Of a stretch of DNA of 64,000 bases, positions 49,369 through 61,716 are shown in pieces. Positions within the stretch are counted from its first letter, which is position 1, and each line of letters begins with the position of its first letter. Made by a program: the position numbers and the translations under genes. The notes under the pieces were generated by a model. The model was not told the origin of the DNA. It saw only the letters and a program-made list of their open reading frames with translations, and did no database searches. Source of the DNA: Nemania diffusa. Lineage: Eukaryota; Ascomycota; Sordariomycetes; Xylariales; Xylariaceae. The stretch is from assembly GCA_038501195.1 (NCBI GenBank), contig JBBPUQ010000008.1:1716001-1780000 (forward strand). Direction: 5' to 3'.

Positions 49369-50633
49369 TTAGAGCTCTGAACCTCCATTAAGAGGCGGAA
49401 CGCTAACCACAACTGTCTCATTCATGCTGCCACCCCGATACGCATACGTGAACGTCCATCCCGACCCCGCGCCGCCGTGCTCGCCCTTGTTGTTGACAAC
49501 GACAATGCCGCTCTGCACGGCGGGATATTTCTTCACCATGCGTCTGACGGCGTCTTCAGCCGCTGCCTTGGGGCTCATGCCTAGCCGGAGGCTCTCGACG
49601 GCCTGGTAGCACGGCAGGAAGCGCATCATGACTACGACGCCCTGAGTTAGCCATCGTCATCTCTAGTGTGATCTACATTGGGTTTGAAGGTATAGGGGAT
49701 TCTCGGGGTTTGATTCTACGTTGGAATGGAGCATATTCGAGAATTGGGGGAAATGACTAGAGAATAGACTCACTGTCTCCGTCTCCCGTGGCGCCGCACC
49801 CGCCCACCTCGCCATCTACATACGAGCCACTACCCGTGATCGGGCCGTCGCCCACACGACCCGGCACCTTGCGGCTCGCGCCATTCGTCGACGTACCCGC
49901 GGCCATAACGCCGGAAGCATGCAAAGCAATCATAGAGATCGTATCATGGCCCTCTAAGGTGGAGCGGCCCAGCAGTCTCGCGTCGTAGTCGTCCGCGCTC
50001 GAGTTCAGCGGCAAGGGGCTGTAGGGCCCGCAGGACTCGGCCGGGTCCGGCGTGGCGTTGATGCGGTAGTTGGGCTGGCAGCCGCCGGCCTTCCACGCGG
50101 CGCACGACGCCGCCGACTCGGGCGTCGCGAGGTCCTCGGCCGCGAACCCGTTGGCGACGGCGAAGTCGGTCGCGAGGTCGCCCGCGAGCATGGTGTGCGT
50201 CGTGTGCTCGAGCACGGCGCGCGCGACGCCGACGGCGTTCTTGACGCGGCGCAGGGCCGCGACGCTGCCGGACTTCATGGTCGTGCCGTCCATGATCATG
50301 GCGTCGAGGGTCGTCTGTCACTCGCACTTAGCGCCCCATGTTCGCTTTACACCTCTCTCTCTCGCTTACCTCGCAATTCTCGTCGGGCGAGCCACCGAAG
50401 CCGACGCTGCCGTCGCACTGGTTCGCCTCGCAGGTGCTGCACCCCAGCTCCACGGCGTCCAGCGCCGAGGCCTGGCCCGCGAGCAGCGAGAGGTACGCGG
50501 CGTCGGTGGCGGCGGTGAACGGCCCGCCCCACGTGTTGATCACCATGGGCAGGCCCGGCGAGTTGCTGCTCGCGTGGTTTGCGTGGGCCGCGGCGTGTGG
50601 GAGCGCGAATGCGAACGCGGCGAGCGAGCTCAT
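49369..50633 (-). CDS. Glycosylasparaginase / L-asparaginase (Ntn hydrolase)
   Basis: Predicted 355-residue N4-(beta-N-acetylglucosaminyl)-L-asparaginase-type enzyme that cleaves the GlcNAc-Asn bond of degraded glycoproteins (or Asn-like substrates). Exons are 50633-50370, 50314-49774 and 49631-49369, with introns of 55 and 142 bases. The family N-terminus [19 protein letters not shown] is clear. The self-cleavage site is in [14 protein letters not shown], where Thr213 would become the N-terminal nucleophile of the beta chain, and the G-D-G-D block near the exon 2/3 junction is conserved. The chosen start gives a short hydrophobic secretion signal ([18 protein letters not shown]) and a family-typical length. 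The frame stays open upstream with other ATGs at 50688, 50783 and 50861, which would add a second hydrophobic segment, so the true start is uncertain. For exon 3 the acceptor ending CGTAG is the one that restores frame. Confidence 0.9.
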
Positions 50634-52110
50634 GCTGCTGCAGCTCCAGCCCCGGATGAAGGCCATGGGAATAAGCATGGCTGCGAGGATTAGCGAGATG
50701 AGGCGCCAATTCCTCGTGAGGAGGGGCTCATTTCGTTCGGTGCCTCTGGCGGCAGCGGGTGTGCACCGACTCCATGGTTGCATTGCGGTGGATGGTGGTT
50801 TATTGATTGAGATGCATGAGAAAGCCAAGCCGTCTATCCAGGGGCTGCACAATCTACGCATAGATAGGTACCTAAATAGGCACCTGAGGCAGGTGGGTAG
50901 ACGGACTTGCTGTAGGGCTGGCGTGCATCAATTAGGTAGGTCTCAGGGGCTTCCTACTCTGTACTCTGTACCTCGCTAACCCACGATAGCACCTCATCTT
51001 ACTGTAGATAGTCCCCCGCATTCGACCCCGAATCCGAATCCCTTCTCGTGCGATTTTTTCGTGTATCTCCAGTTCTCTTCAATAATTGAGTCACAACGTC
51101 TGACTCATTTGTTCGAACTTCTTAGCCAAAAATTTACGGTTTGCATATAGGTAGAGTAGATATTACTCGGGTGTTGGTGCCAAGTCACCTATGAAGGCAT
51201 CGTCGCCTTGCAGCCTGTGTTATGGTAACGGTAACGTAGCATTGCAAGGACCCATGATGAATTATCCTGGCTGTTAAATAGGCAGACTCGCCGAAGGGTG
51301 AAGGCAAACCGCCGAGAATCGAAAGTTCACCAGGCTTTTCAGCAAGGGGGTTTACTCGTGAAGCGTATCACGGAGCGCATACGAGTTGCTTCATTGGTAG
51401 GATCGGTTCGATTGCAGAAGTTCGTTGAGAGCCGCTATAGAAAAAAGCACGCCGAATATCCGGTTCAATCCCTAGACACGCGGTGCGATGTGAAGGCCTC
51501 TGCGAGTTAGGTAGTTAGGTATAAGTAGTCCAACAACATGTAAGAAGACAATCAAACAATCATGATTGCGCGAAACCCCGAGTTTCAAGACCCGTGGGGA
51601 CGGATACGTTAGGCTTTAGATAGTTAGCCAGCTCGACTGGGCTTCTAAAATAAGAGACTATATACGCTATGAAGGTGACTATATAATGCATCGCTTCCAA
51701 TTTTCTTTGTAGCGCCTCAGCTGTTGCCTGATTCAGCTGACTCTCGCCCAGAGGAACGCCATCTAATTAAACTAGGGTCTATAATGCGAGTGATCTAAGT
51801 CTCAATCCAGTAAGGCGGCATCTCCAAGCTCTACTTTAGGCTGGTCCGGACTTTCATTTCTGCACGTCGCGTCTTCAATATCGTAGGCAGCTTCGTTGTG
51901 TTCCCACCACGGGCAGCACCGTCGTATGGGGGGCTGCTACTAGGGTGGTCTGGATGCAGCATGTTAGACCTAGCCGAGGAAATCCTTCATCGTGTCTCCT
52001 AATGGCGTTGTCATGTCGTACTTGAATAAATACCCGTCGTGGCCCCATCAGCTAACCATGTCTCTGCGCCCTGATCTGTCTTCGCCGTCGGCCACGTCCC
52101 TGCTATCAAG
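50634..52110. other. Intergenic, divergent promoter region
   Basis: This separates the 5' ends of the asparaginase (minus) and GH55 (plus) genes and so contains both promoters. The part to 50861 could belong to the asparaginase coding region if an earlier ATG is used. An open frame at 51298-51510 has no recognisable features. An AATAAATA word 80-90 bases before the GH55 ATG could serve as its TATA element. Confidence 0.45.
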
Positions 52111-54843
52111 ATGCGTTTCACCAGAATCGCCGGACTTGCTATCCCTCTTGCTTTAGCGGAGAAGCTGGTGATCCCAGCCGTCGAGGAAGCCGTCAGTTTG
52201 CAGCTCGCCGAGTTCAGCGAGTATTACGCCGACGCAACTAACGAGACCTTGGATTCCCTAGCTACCCAGTCACCTCACGATGTCCGCGGTATCGAGGAAC
52301 GTCAAACCAGTACTTATTGGTACGAGACTATAGTTCATCAGGGCATCTCTGCGTTCAATGCCAACCCGACAACGTACAAGGTCTACCGAAACGTGAAGGA
52401 CTACGGCGCCAAGGGGTATGAAACCTCCTTATATCGAATCAGGTTAACATAACTAACATAAAATAGAGACGGAACGACAGATGATACCGCTGCAATCCAA
52501 AGTGCTATCAGTGACGGGAACAGATGTGCCCCTGGAACTTGTGCCTCAAGTAGCACAACCAATGCGATTGTATACTTCCCTGCTGGAACTTACCTTCTCT
52601 CTTCATCCATTGTGAGCTACTACGCAACTCACCTGGTTGGAAACCCCAATAGCTTGCCCATTTTGAAGGCGACTGCGAACTTCAATGGATTCGGAGTCAT
52701 TGATGGCGCCCAGTATCAAGCGGGCGGCGCATTGCCATATGGTGCTACTAACATCTTCTGGCGGCAAATCAAGAACTTCATTGTCGACATAACCGCCATT
52801 CCCGCGACGACTGCCGGCACTGGCATCCACTGGCCAACCTCCCAGGCCACCAGCTTGCAAAACATCATCTTCAAAATGTCTAGCAATGCCGGTACGCAGC
52901 ATCAGGGCCTCTTCATCGAGGATGGCTCTGGCGGTTTCATGAACGATCTCGTCTTTTATGGCGGTAAATACGGTGCTGTGTTTGGAAACCAGCAGTTCAC
53001 CGTCCGCAATCTCACCTTTTACGATGCCGTTACCGCCGTCAGCCAGATCTGGAACTGGGGCTGGACATTCCAGGGCATCTCCGTGAATAACTGCACTGTC
53101 GGCCTCGACATGGCGACGCGGGCTGACGATAACAAGGAAGTCGTTGGCTCTGCCACGTTCTTCGACAGCTCCTTTACCAACACGCAGATCGCCTTCAACA
53201 TATCCAGAAGCACGACTTCGCTACCCGTTGCCGGCGGCAGTCTGGCTATCGAGAACGTCGCCCTCAGCAACGTCGGCACCGCAGTCAACTACGGACCAAC
53301 TGGGAGCACTCTCCTCGCGGGAACGACTGGCACAAGCACCATCGCTAGCTGGGTATCCGGACAAGTGTACCACCCCAACGGGCCTAACAAGGTTGCCGGC
53401 ACCCAGACACCGTTTACTCGACCTGCCTCTCTCCTGAGCGGCACCAAGTTCTACCAGCGGTCTAAACCCTCATATGCGGACTTGACTTCCTCGTCCTTTG
53501 TCTCCGTGCGGGCCGGCGGCGCGAAAGGTGACGGAAAGACGGATGACACCGCGACCCTACAAAGCATTATTACCTCGGCAGCTACCGCGGGAAAGATCGT
53601 GTATTTCGATGCAGGCACCTACATAGTCACCTCGACTCTCCTAATCCCGGTAAAGAGTAAAATCGTCGGTGAGGCCTATCCGGTAATTATGTCAAGCGGC
53701 TCATTCTTCGCCGACATCAACGCCCCGAAGCCGGTTGTGAAGGTTGGCAATGCAGGAGACTCTGGTAGCGTGGAATGGAGCGATATGATGGTCTCTACAA
53801 AAGGAGCGCAACCGGGTGCCATCCTCATCCAGTGGAACCTTGCCTCGCCTTCGGGCTCACCCAGCGGGATGTGGGATGGTAAGTAATCTCAACCCCATTT
53901 CTTCTCCTAGCTAAGCCAAAACCATGCCTCACAAGGATGTTTGGTGTAGACCTAGAATACCTCTTGATGGCCCTCTAGACCTCAATTACTAACCCCAAAT
54001 GCTATAGTGCATACACGCATAGGTGGAACTACGGGTTCAGGTCTCTCGTACGCAGACTGTCCTGCAACACCATCCTCCACAACCGTGAACAACAACTGCC
54101 GAGCCGGCAACATCGCCATGCACGTCACGCCCTCAGCCAGCAACCTGTACATGGAGAACGTGTGGCTCTGGACCGCCGACCACGACATAGACGACGCCAA
54201 GCTGAGCCAGGTCACGATCTACGCCGGCCGCGGCCTGCTCGTCGAGTCCACGGCCGGCAACATCTGGATGGTGGGCACCTCGGTGGAACACCACGTGCGG
54301 TACCAGTACCTGTTCCGCAACACGCAGAACATCTACGCGGGCCAGATCCAGACCGAAACCCCCTATTTCCAGCCCAACCCGTCCGCGAGGTCGCCGTACC
54401 CGCTCAACACCACCAGCGACCCCAGCTTCGACGTCTCGTGCCCGGTGGCCACCGCCGCGGCGAACTGTGCCGAGGCCTGGGGCCTCGTCGTCAAGGCGAG
54501 CAAGAATGTGCTTATTTACGGTGCTGGGTAAGTGATATGCCTCCAACTGGGCAAGATATATTCCTCGGTTATTGGAGGACGACGGGCTAACTCGGGTGAC
54601 TGCAGATTGTACTCGTTCTTCAGCAACTACGCTTCAGCGTGCTCCGCCACTGGTGCAGACACGCTCTGTCAGCAAGGTATGGTGCTTTACGACGCGGCCG
54701 CCACGACCAACTTCCGCATGTACGGGCTGAACACGGTCGGGGCTTACGGCATGATCTACAAGGATACCGTCAGGATGGCGACGTACAGCTATAACATCGA
54801 CGTCTACCCGAGCTCGATCATCTCGTTTGACAACGCGGTCTAG
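52111..54843 (+). CDS. GH55 exo-beta-1,3-glucanase, secreted
   Basis: Predicted 824-residue secreted glycoside hydrolase of family 55, which releases glucose from the ends of beta-1,3-glucans such as fungal cell wall or callose. Exons are 52111-52415, 52467-53878, 54008-54527 and 54606-54843, with introns of 51, 129 and 78 bases; phases join cleanly. A signal peptide is present (MRFTRIAGLAIPLALA). The two tandem pectate-lyase-like beta-helix domains typical of the family each start with a GDG-x-TDDT motif, at about residue 102 and residue 456, each followed by a YF-x-AGTY motif. The SVEHHVRYQY block in exon 3 contains Glu666, the best candidate for the general acid by position and conservation (inference). 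The C-terminal segment keeps several cysteines (CSATGADTLC). The length matches other fungal GH55 enzymes (about 750-830), and there is no sign of decay. Confidence 0.93.
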
Positions 54844-55087
54844 ATCTGTGCCTTGAGAAACTAAATACCATTGTTAGAGAGCATATTCCATGATCTAGAT
54901 ACCCAGAATAAATTAATTGCATGATTTCCCTACAATTTATGGACTGTGTACGATATTGCCGGTGCTGATACATAGGCTGCTATGTCCGTCGCTATAAAAT
55001 ACTGCTGATATCCAAGCGCCTCAACCGTTATGTACCGACCTCAACAGCTTAGGCCACATTCCAACCCTCGCATATACACAAAGCCGC

Positions 55088-58000
55088 TTATTTTGCTAGG
55101 TATTGTCGTTTCAACTTATTCTTCCACTCTTCCAACGGAATCCACTTCTTCTGATTGTTCGCGGGTAGTGGGATATACCCCTTTGGCAGATCCTTAAAGC
55201 GCTCTTCGTCCCAAGCGGGTATCTCGAGGAACTTGTGCTCTTTCCGGCATTTGAAAGCTTTTAATTCAAGTTCATCCTTCATGAGCAAGTCATAGCATCG
55301 CCGATCGTAAATATGCCCAACACAGTCCGCGCAAGTAAACAGCGGCTGGTCCATGACCGTCCACTGCCCCTCGCACCCTTCACAGGCGACGAACCACGTC
55401 GGCTTTGGAGGCGCAGCATCTGGAGCGGCTTCGATGACATCCGTGGCGATCCTTGCCGGTGGAGTTTTAGATCGGAATCCTTCGTCCTTGTGCCCTAGTT
55501 CAGGGGCCGATGCCGATGTGACTGTGCGAGCGGGCTTCTCGAACTCTCTCACGACGTCGCCTCCCTTTCCGCCGTTCGTCGCCAACGCAGGCTTTTCTCG
55601 GTCTATCGTGAAGATGGAGAGGTTGGAGTCTGCTCGTTGGAAGCCCATGTCTAGCCTATCGGCAATGGAATCTTGCGGTGGAAATTTACCCTTGGTTGGA
55701 GAAGCGATGGGCGTCGAGACCCAGTCATCCCACCTGGCGAGATCCTGAACTTGAAACGCGTTGCGCATTGCCCAGGTGATTTTGTGGTTCTCGTCGTCTT
55801 CGAGGGTAGCGAAGAGCCTACCTAGTAGCCAGTAAGCGTAGCTATCATTATCTACCGAAGGCCTCTATTAGCTAGGAACTGCAAATAAGGGGGACTGTCT
55901 AGTTCGCGTTCAAGTAACGTACCTTCGTCTGAGTCTGAGAGAAGCTCCAACCCAGCGCGCACGATTCGTTCAATCCATATTTTCGCCGACGCTGAATCCG
56001 TCTTGAGTTTGTGGTGGTAGCGAATGATGCAACATATGGTTTTAATGTTGCCTAAGGTATCCATCCCATCGCTTACATCCGGTACTAAGGCGGATAAAGC
56101 CACTCCCAAGGACTCTCTCTTCTCGTCAGATGTGTTAGGTTGGAAAGCATTGTCGAGATAGATTTGGGCTAAGGCGTCCGTCATTGCGTCTATTCTCGCT
56201 TGCGGAAGTGTGTCGCTAGGGTGAGCTCGGATGGACTCAAGGGCCGCGATGCGAGTACTAATCACGGTCTTTTCATCCACAGGACCGCTAGTAAGCTCCA
56301 ACGTTCGCGCAAACGCTTCTCGGAGCAAGAACAAGAGGTCGTAAGCCTGGGCCTTGTTACCAATGTCTGTCGCAATCGCGAAGAAGTTCACAACCACGTC
56401 CCATCGGCCAGTCATGTCAGCCGCGTCTGCGAGCATATCCGAGTCCTCGTCAACGAGGTCGACGATGAATTCATTGACAAGCTCGTCAAAGTAAGCGTCC
56501 CAGACATCGCTCGTTTCGTTCAGTTTCTCGATAAATGCGATAAATTCGCCCCACGCCTCCTGATCCTGGTAACGGCGCAGCACTTTCGCATACGTGCTGA
56601 AGTGCACGTAGTCATAGCCGAGGCTTTCGCGATGAGTGCGGGCCGCAGCAGGATAGTCGCCGAGCTCCCAGAGTTTATTACCCAAGTCGAACGTGATTCT
56701 AGTCAGGAGAGACGTGTTAGCAGAATCGCTCATCCAGGATTTATCCTTCGCACGGATATCATCGACCGCCTTCTTCGCCCTCTTGAGTAGTTCGACGCCC
56801 TCTTTGGTACTAGTGCCGGGCCTGCCAGAGATGAAATGGCATGCATGCCAGTTTTGAGGATTGAGCTCTAAAGCCTTCGCCGCTCGTTTCTGAGAAATTT
56901 CCTTGTTTTCTTCTTCATTTTCGCATAGCTGAAAGGCTTGAAGGGCACCGTGAATCTCCCAGAGAGACTCGTGAGCAGGTGTGGACTTGGAGTCGCCTAA
57001 TTCTTTGAATGCCCAAGTCTCGATCTTTTCAAGTTCAGGTACTGAGAATGTGTTACCCTCCCATTTTTCGTATTCTTCCCAGTCAGCTTCTCGGTAGGCA
57101 GCAGGGTCATTCGGCATATCTTCACCATCCAGCTTAAAAGCTATGTTAATAAATCTACCAGCCTTATCGGTTATGAAGTCTTACCCTAGCTAAGTATCCT
57201 CTTAGGAAACGGGTTGCCGTGAGGAACTGACGCTTGAGAAATTCCACTTCAATAAATAGATGCGTTGCCATACGCCTTGCTACCTGGGATAGGACAGTCA
57301 GGTGTAGCATCGTTCCAGATGCTTTAACCGCGGCGACAAAATCCTCGCTCTTCTTTCCCTCGATGTTTTTCGTGACCGAGGAATCTTTCAACCACCTGAA
57401 TAATAGGGATTAATGATTAGTTCTCCAAGTACGCCTAGACTAGTTTTGATGAGTGGATTTTGATAGAAACAATCAAAGTCTCTTGTCGGTGGGCGAGAAG
57501 AGCGAAGATCGCAAACTCAACATGTACGTACCGAAGAACCTCGTCAACCCCAGCGGTCGAATACACCCACTCGTTTCTAGCCTCGCGTAGATATAATGCT
57601 TCACCTTGCTCCCAGGTTTTATTACTGACGTTGATATCTAGATTAGGCAAATTTTAGTTATTGGTCTTTACTCAGCATAAGGGGGTGGGGGATAGGATGT
57701 TGAAAAGCACGGCCATCTCTAGCATGGCGGAACTACATGGGGGCGTCCGACTCCTAATCAAGCTTCCACCTGGCATCTCACCTCGGACCATTTACTCTGA
57801 GCCTACTGCGAAGCTGATGCAGAGCAAACCCAACAGAGACGGTGGTCAGAAGCTCACCTTTACCTTACCCCGAAATTATGCAGTAAAAAAGCTAAAAAGG
57901 GGATTGCTTACCAAAACACCAGAATAATGCGTCTATGCCAGACTCCTCCGTAAAAAGTCGTACTAGCAAAGGTCCCACCTGTCCTTTAAGTGTCCGATCT

Positions 58001-60543
58001 GCGATAGCGAGGTCGACAGCCTGTAAGTGCTCTAGGAGCCTGAACATAGCGTACTGACGTAGGGAGTCACGGAGCCTCAGTTTTTTATCAGTTAGTATCA
58101 CTAGACAAGTGATAACAATCTTGATCTCTGCATTATCGGGATCGAAGTGTATGTATTCCTTAAGACCGGCGCCCAACTTCTCATTGAAAAAGTCCTCAAA
58201 CTTGAAACGCTCGTAGAGCTCATCGGGACAGACTTTGTTTAGAAAATGTCGAATAATATTGATCTCGGGCTCTTGGATGCCTTGTGATCGTGTAGGCACT
58301 TCATTGCCAATAAGTCTATCCAGTTGACCCTCTCGCGTCGGTATCTGACTTTTGATCTCGGAATTGCGCCAGTCAATTACGCCGGAGTCTGTGATGGTGA
58401 ATATGGGATACTTCTCTCTAACCTTCTGTGCGAGTGGAAGGAGAGATATTGCCGTTAGTACGTTCGGCTCTTCCGCTACCCCAGGTTGTGTCAATACACT
58501 AGATGTCTGCCGCTGGAAAGACAGGTGTTGTTGCCCGCTTCGAGGCGCGGAAGAAGGCCATCTGTGCTTAACGGAAAGAATCGCATCGATCATCTCAAGG
58601 GGAAACCATCGGCGTCCATTTTCAATCCAAAGAATGATTTCGTTAATTTCCTGTATTTCCTTGATGGTACGAGTAGTGTTGAGGCGATGCAGTTCGGCTC
58701 TGATTTGGTCCATTCGGGGTTTACCGGCACCCGCCAAAACTTCCTCAATGTCCTCAATGAGATCTACCTTGGCTAGAGCATCGAGACTCGTGTTCAGGTT
58801 GAAATAGTCACCAGCGCACTTATCTCGGAGCTCAGCCAGAATCACTTGTCTCCATTCGGATATCCCGTGTCTGCTGGTGTCTCGTAAAATAGGCATATTG
58901 CTCATCTGAGAAATAATGTACTTCTCAATATCCTGACTATTGCGCTTAGCGATTGGGACTTCCGCGTAGCTTACGCCATTGGCCAGGCCGAGCAAGCTCG
59001 TAACTGTTTCAGTTTCCCCCGTCAAGAAGATTCGGACCTTTGCTCTGTCAGCCACTTCGTGATATCTTTGAAGTAATGGCACGAGGTCCTGGAGATCTTG
59101 GGGGAGGGTATCAATGAAAAGATAGAATGTAGTGTTCGAATTTAGGAGTTCTTTATTTTTGAAGAAAAGCTGGTTCCAGAGGTCTAGTGATCCGTCAAAA
59201 TGAGTTGCGCGTTCCACAGCCGATGCTACCGATTTGGTCATGGCCTCGTAGGACGTAGCGAGCTGCCAAAGCAATGTTCTCGAGACCCGCTCGATATATG
59301 TGCTTTCGTCTTCGTCGTCTGGTTTTCGTTTATCGCCATCAGCAAAGTAAAAGGCAGCTACCACACGAGACGACGGCGCCTCCGATCCCAACCGCCTTAT
59401 CGACCTAATTGTATTGGCCATCACTATAAGCATTAACGCGTTAGACGTCAAATACACGAGTAGTTGCGGGCTGGTTTCTATCTGATGAAGACACTTACTT
59501 GATGTTTTCCCGGTATAGCCTGTACCGCTAAGAACCAAGAGTGACTCTTTGGGGCGCTTTTCTGTGGCCCAGTGGGAAAAGGTGGCATCTGTCCTCCACC
59601 AAGCGCCCGTTCCCTCGACCAGCGAGTTCAAACGAGTGTCTAATGCCCTCTGCCAAGCGGGTACAGGCTCCCCATCACTGTCAAGTAAAGTACCAGGAAA
59701 ACCCAAAGCCTTCGCTATGGAACGACGCCACCTTTTAGCCTCATCCTCGCGCTTCAACTCTTTCTGCGTCTCGAGGATCAACTGGATATCGCCAGCACTG
59801 TCACTGACGAGTCTGAATGTCTGGGCGTTGACTAGAAGCGCTTCTTTTGAATTGAGCTTTTCCATCATGCCCAATAGATCTTGAACTCCGTCATCGCAGA
59901 GGAATAGTTGCTTCGTAAATCTGAGGAACCTAGTGTGCTTCTTGCGCAGCTTGATTGTGCGGTCACATATTTCAACGAAGAGTCTCAGATTTTGAGAGGC
60001 GAGGCGAGTCAATCTGGCATCCATTCGTCCTTGGTAGGACTGTAATCTTTCGAAGAACTCGACACATCTTCCTAAGAGCTCAGCGAGGTTTTCAAACGTC
60101 CCTTCGTAGCCCTGCCACGCCTGAATGACGAAAGTCAAAGCATTATAACACATGCCCGCCGGAGCGAAAACCTAATGATCTATGTCAGTCTTCAATCGTT
60201 GACTGAATGACTACATGCAACGTACGCTGGCCACGCCATCTGTGACGATCCCCCCGACAACACCAATGAACTGCAGCGTCTGCGAGACGACGTTCTTAAA
60301 CGCACCATACTCTTCCGCCTTCGCCTCATCTACCTTCTGCACACGGTCGATGTAATGGAGAACATCGTCAATACTCAATGTTTGATTCACCTTCTTTGGA
60401 TCGCCGCCCGCTAGCTCTAATACCTTAGCATTAACTTCTTTCCAAATAGCTTCGATCTCTTTCTGGTCCGCTAAGTCGATCTTGGCGGGCTCCGAGCTAG
60501 CGCTCATGTTAGTGGTTGAGGGCTGCAGGGTAGCCGGCGCCAT
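55088..60543 (-). CDS. Goodbye-STAND NTPase, NLR-like, with C-terminal zinc motif
   Basis: Predicted 1,597-residue NLR-like protein. Exons on the minus strand are 60543-60226, 60171-59499, 59423-57912, 57637-57532, 57395-57185, 57132-55923 and 55851-55088; all phases join. Residues about 25-150 resemble the fungal STAND N-terminal Goodbye domain (exon 1 ends in GVAS and continues VFAPAGMCYNALTFVIQAWQ). Walker A is GTGYTGKTS at about 322-330; a Walker B-like stretch TTFYLFIDTLP ends at Asp435. The middle is helical and not assigned. The exon 6 product (from LDGEDMPNDPAAYREADW) looks like TPR-type helical repeats, for example AYWLLGRLF. The C-terminus has C1500-x2-C1503, C1517-x2-C1520, C1529, C1545 and H1549, a probable treble- or ZZ-like zinc site. 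Such proteins are thought to sense non-self and oligomerise. Intron 2 (75 bases) and the tail of exon 6 are open in frame and could be mistaken for coding. Intron 3 is long (274). Confidence 0.85.
57661..57927 (+). other. Antisense open frame over STAND intron 3
   Basis: An 88-codon plus-strand frame fills the proposed 274-base intron 3 of the STAND gene (57638-57911). It shows no domain, signal or membrane segment. It is probably chance, but the intron is unusually long for this gene, so the region could instead hold an unrecognised exon or a small insertion. Confidence 0.2.
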
Positions 60544-61716
60544 CTCGATTAGGTACTCTGTAGGTGACCGAGGTATCCTCTAGGTCTCTCTCTTTCCATA
60601 ACATAATACAGACCAGTCCCAGTCAGTCATTAGGATTTTACAGATCGCACGACGAGGCTTTATATAAACAAGTTCACTGCCGAGAGCCGGAGTATTTATA
60701 GCTCGCTAGAATCGAGCTCCAATATTTTGCGCCCAATTGCATACTGCTTAGCTATTAGTGGAATGGGTTTGGGGCAGTTGTACCAACCGCATTGTCATGA
60801 TCCACGCTGCCGGCGCAGCTAGTCGAGAGGATTCGCTGTGAGGCGGCTGTGAGGAGCCATGATTAGCGGTAGCTTCGGTAGCCATCTACCAAATCGAGCT
60901 TCGTGTGAGGATCGCGTAAGCTCAGGGGCTGTCTCTCTGATGTAGTTGGGCTGGAGTGAGGAGTAACTCCACTATAATCCCACAGGAACCTGCTTATACC
61001 GGTCCACTGAATGAGCCTGTTGGTTTATGTAAGTTCTATCCAGGCATCTTCTATCTGGACCAAACCAATGTTGCATTGTGATCCAGCATTCGTGCCCAAT
61101 TTACACAGGTATACCGACATCGAGATCGATCCATTTTGCCACAGAATATAGAAAGGTAGGATAGCCGAGCAGCTTATAGTGCATGTGATCAGCTATACGG
61201 TGTTTTAGGTATTGGCATCACAAAAGGCCAGGATTAAATAATCCTCAACATATACCTACCCTGAAACAACAACGTGGGTGTGCGGCATTGGTTTCAAGTG
61301 CCTAGACCTAGCTCACTCAAAACATTATGAATGATACCTTAAACAAGTAATGCAACCCCCCGTCAAACCTAGCAATATACTATCTAAGTGCCGCCAGTAG
61401 GCAGTCACTGTATACCTAATAATATTATGGGTGCTGTTGGTAGGGCTGAGGCTAGTATGAGCCTAAGTTTGATCGCCTTGCATGTATGCACTGTTGTCAG
61501 GCGAGGGTGACATGGGTGAGAACGGTCTTTTAGAGCCACGGGCACGTCATGTTCGAACAATTAGCGGCATATAATCAAGATGTAATTGATAAGTTAGCAG
61601 CTTAGGTACTAAGAAGCAGGTTTATTCTATGCGTCACAATCCGGTGTACACGACGGCTAGCCACTTATCTAGTTGCTATCACACCATCATAGTGAGCTGA
61701 CATGACCACCTCGTTC
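60544..61716. other. Intergenic, no gene seen
   Basis: Contains the promoter of the STAND gene and the 3' flank of the AA9 gene. No coding sequence or repeat recognised. Confidence 0.5.

Noticed and set aside
50070..50979. Long plus-strand frames opposite the asparaginase gene
   Set aside because: They are shadows of a GC-rich coding region; the minus strand carries all family motifs.
55852..55921. Coding tail of the 421-codon frame downstream of residue DSDE
   Set aside because: A GTACGT donor and GGTAG acceptor remove it and restore the AYWLLGRLFATLEDDENH continuation in exon 7.
57892..60153. A single 753-codon frame as the whole STAND gene
   Set aside because: It starts inside the Goodbye domain, reads through a good 75-base intron with GTAAGT donor, and stops just inside an intron. 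The spliced model extends both ends.
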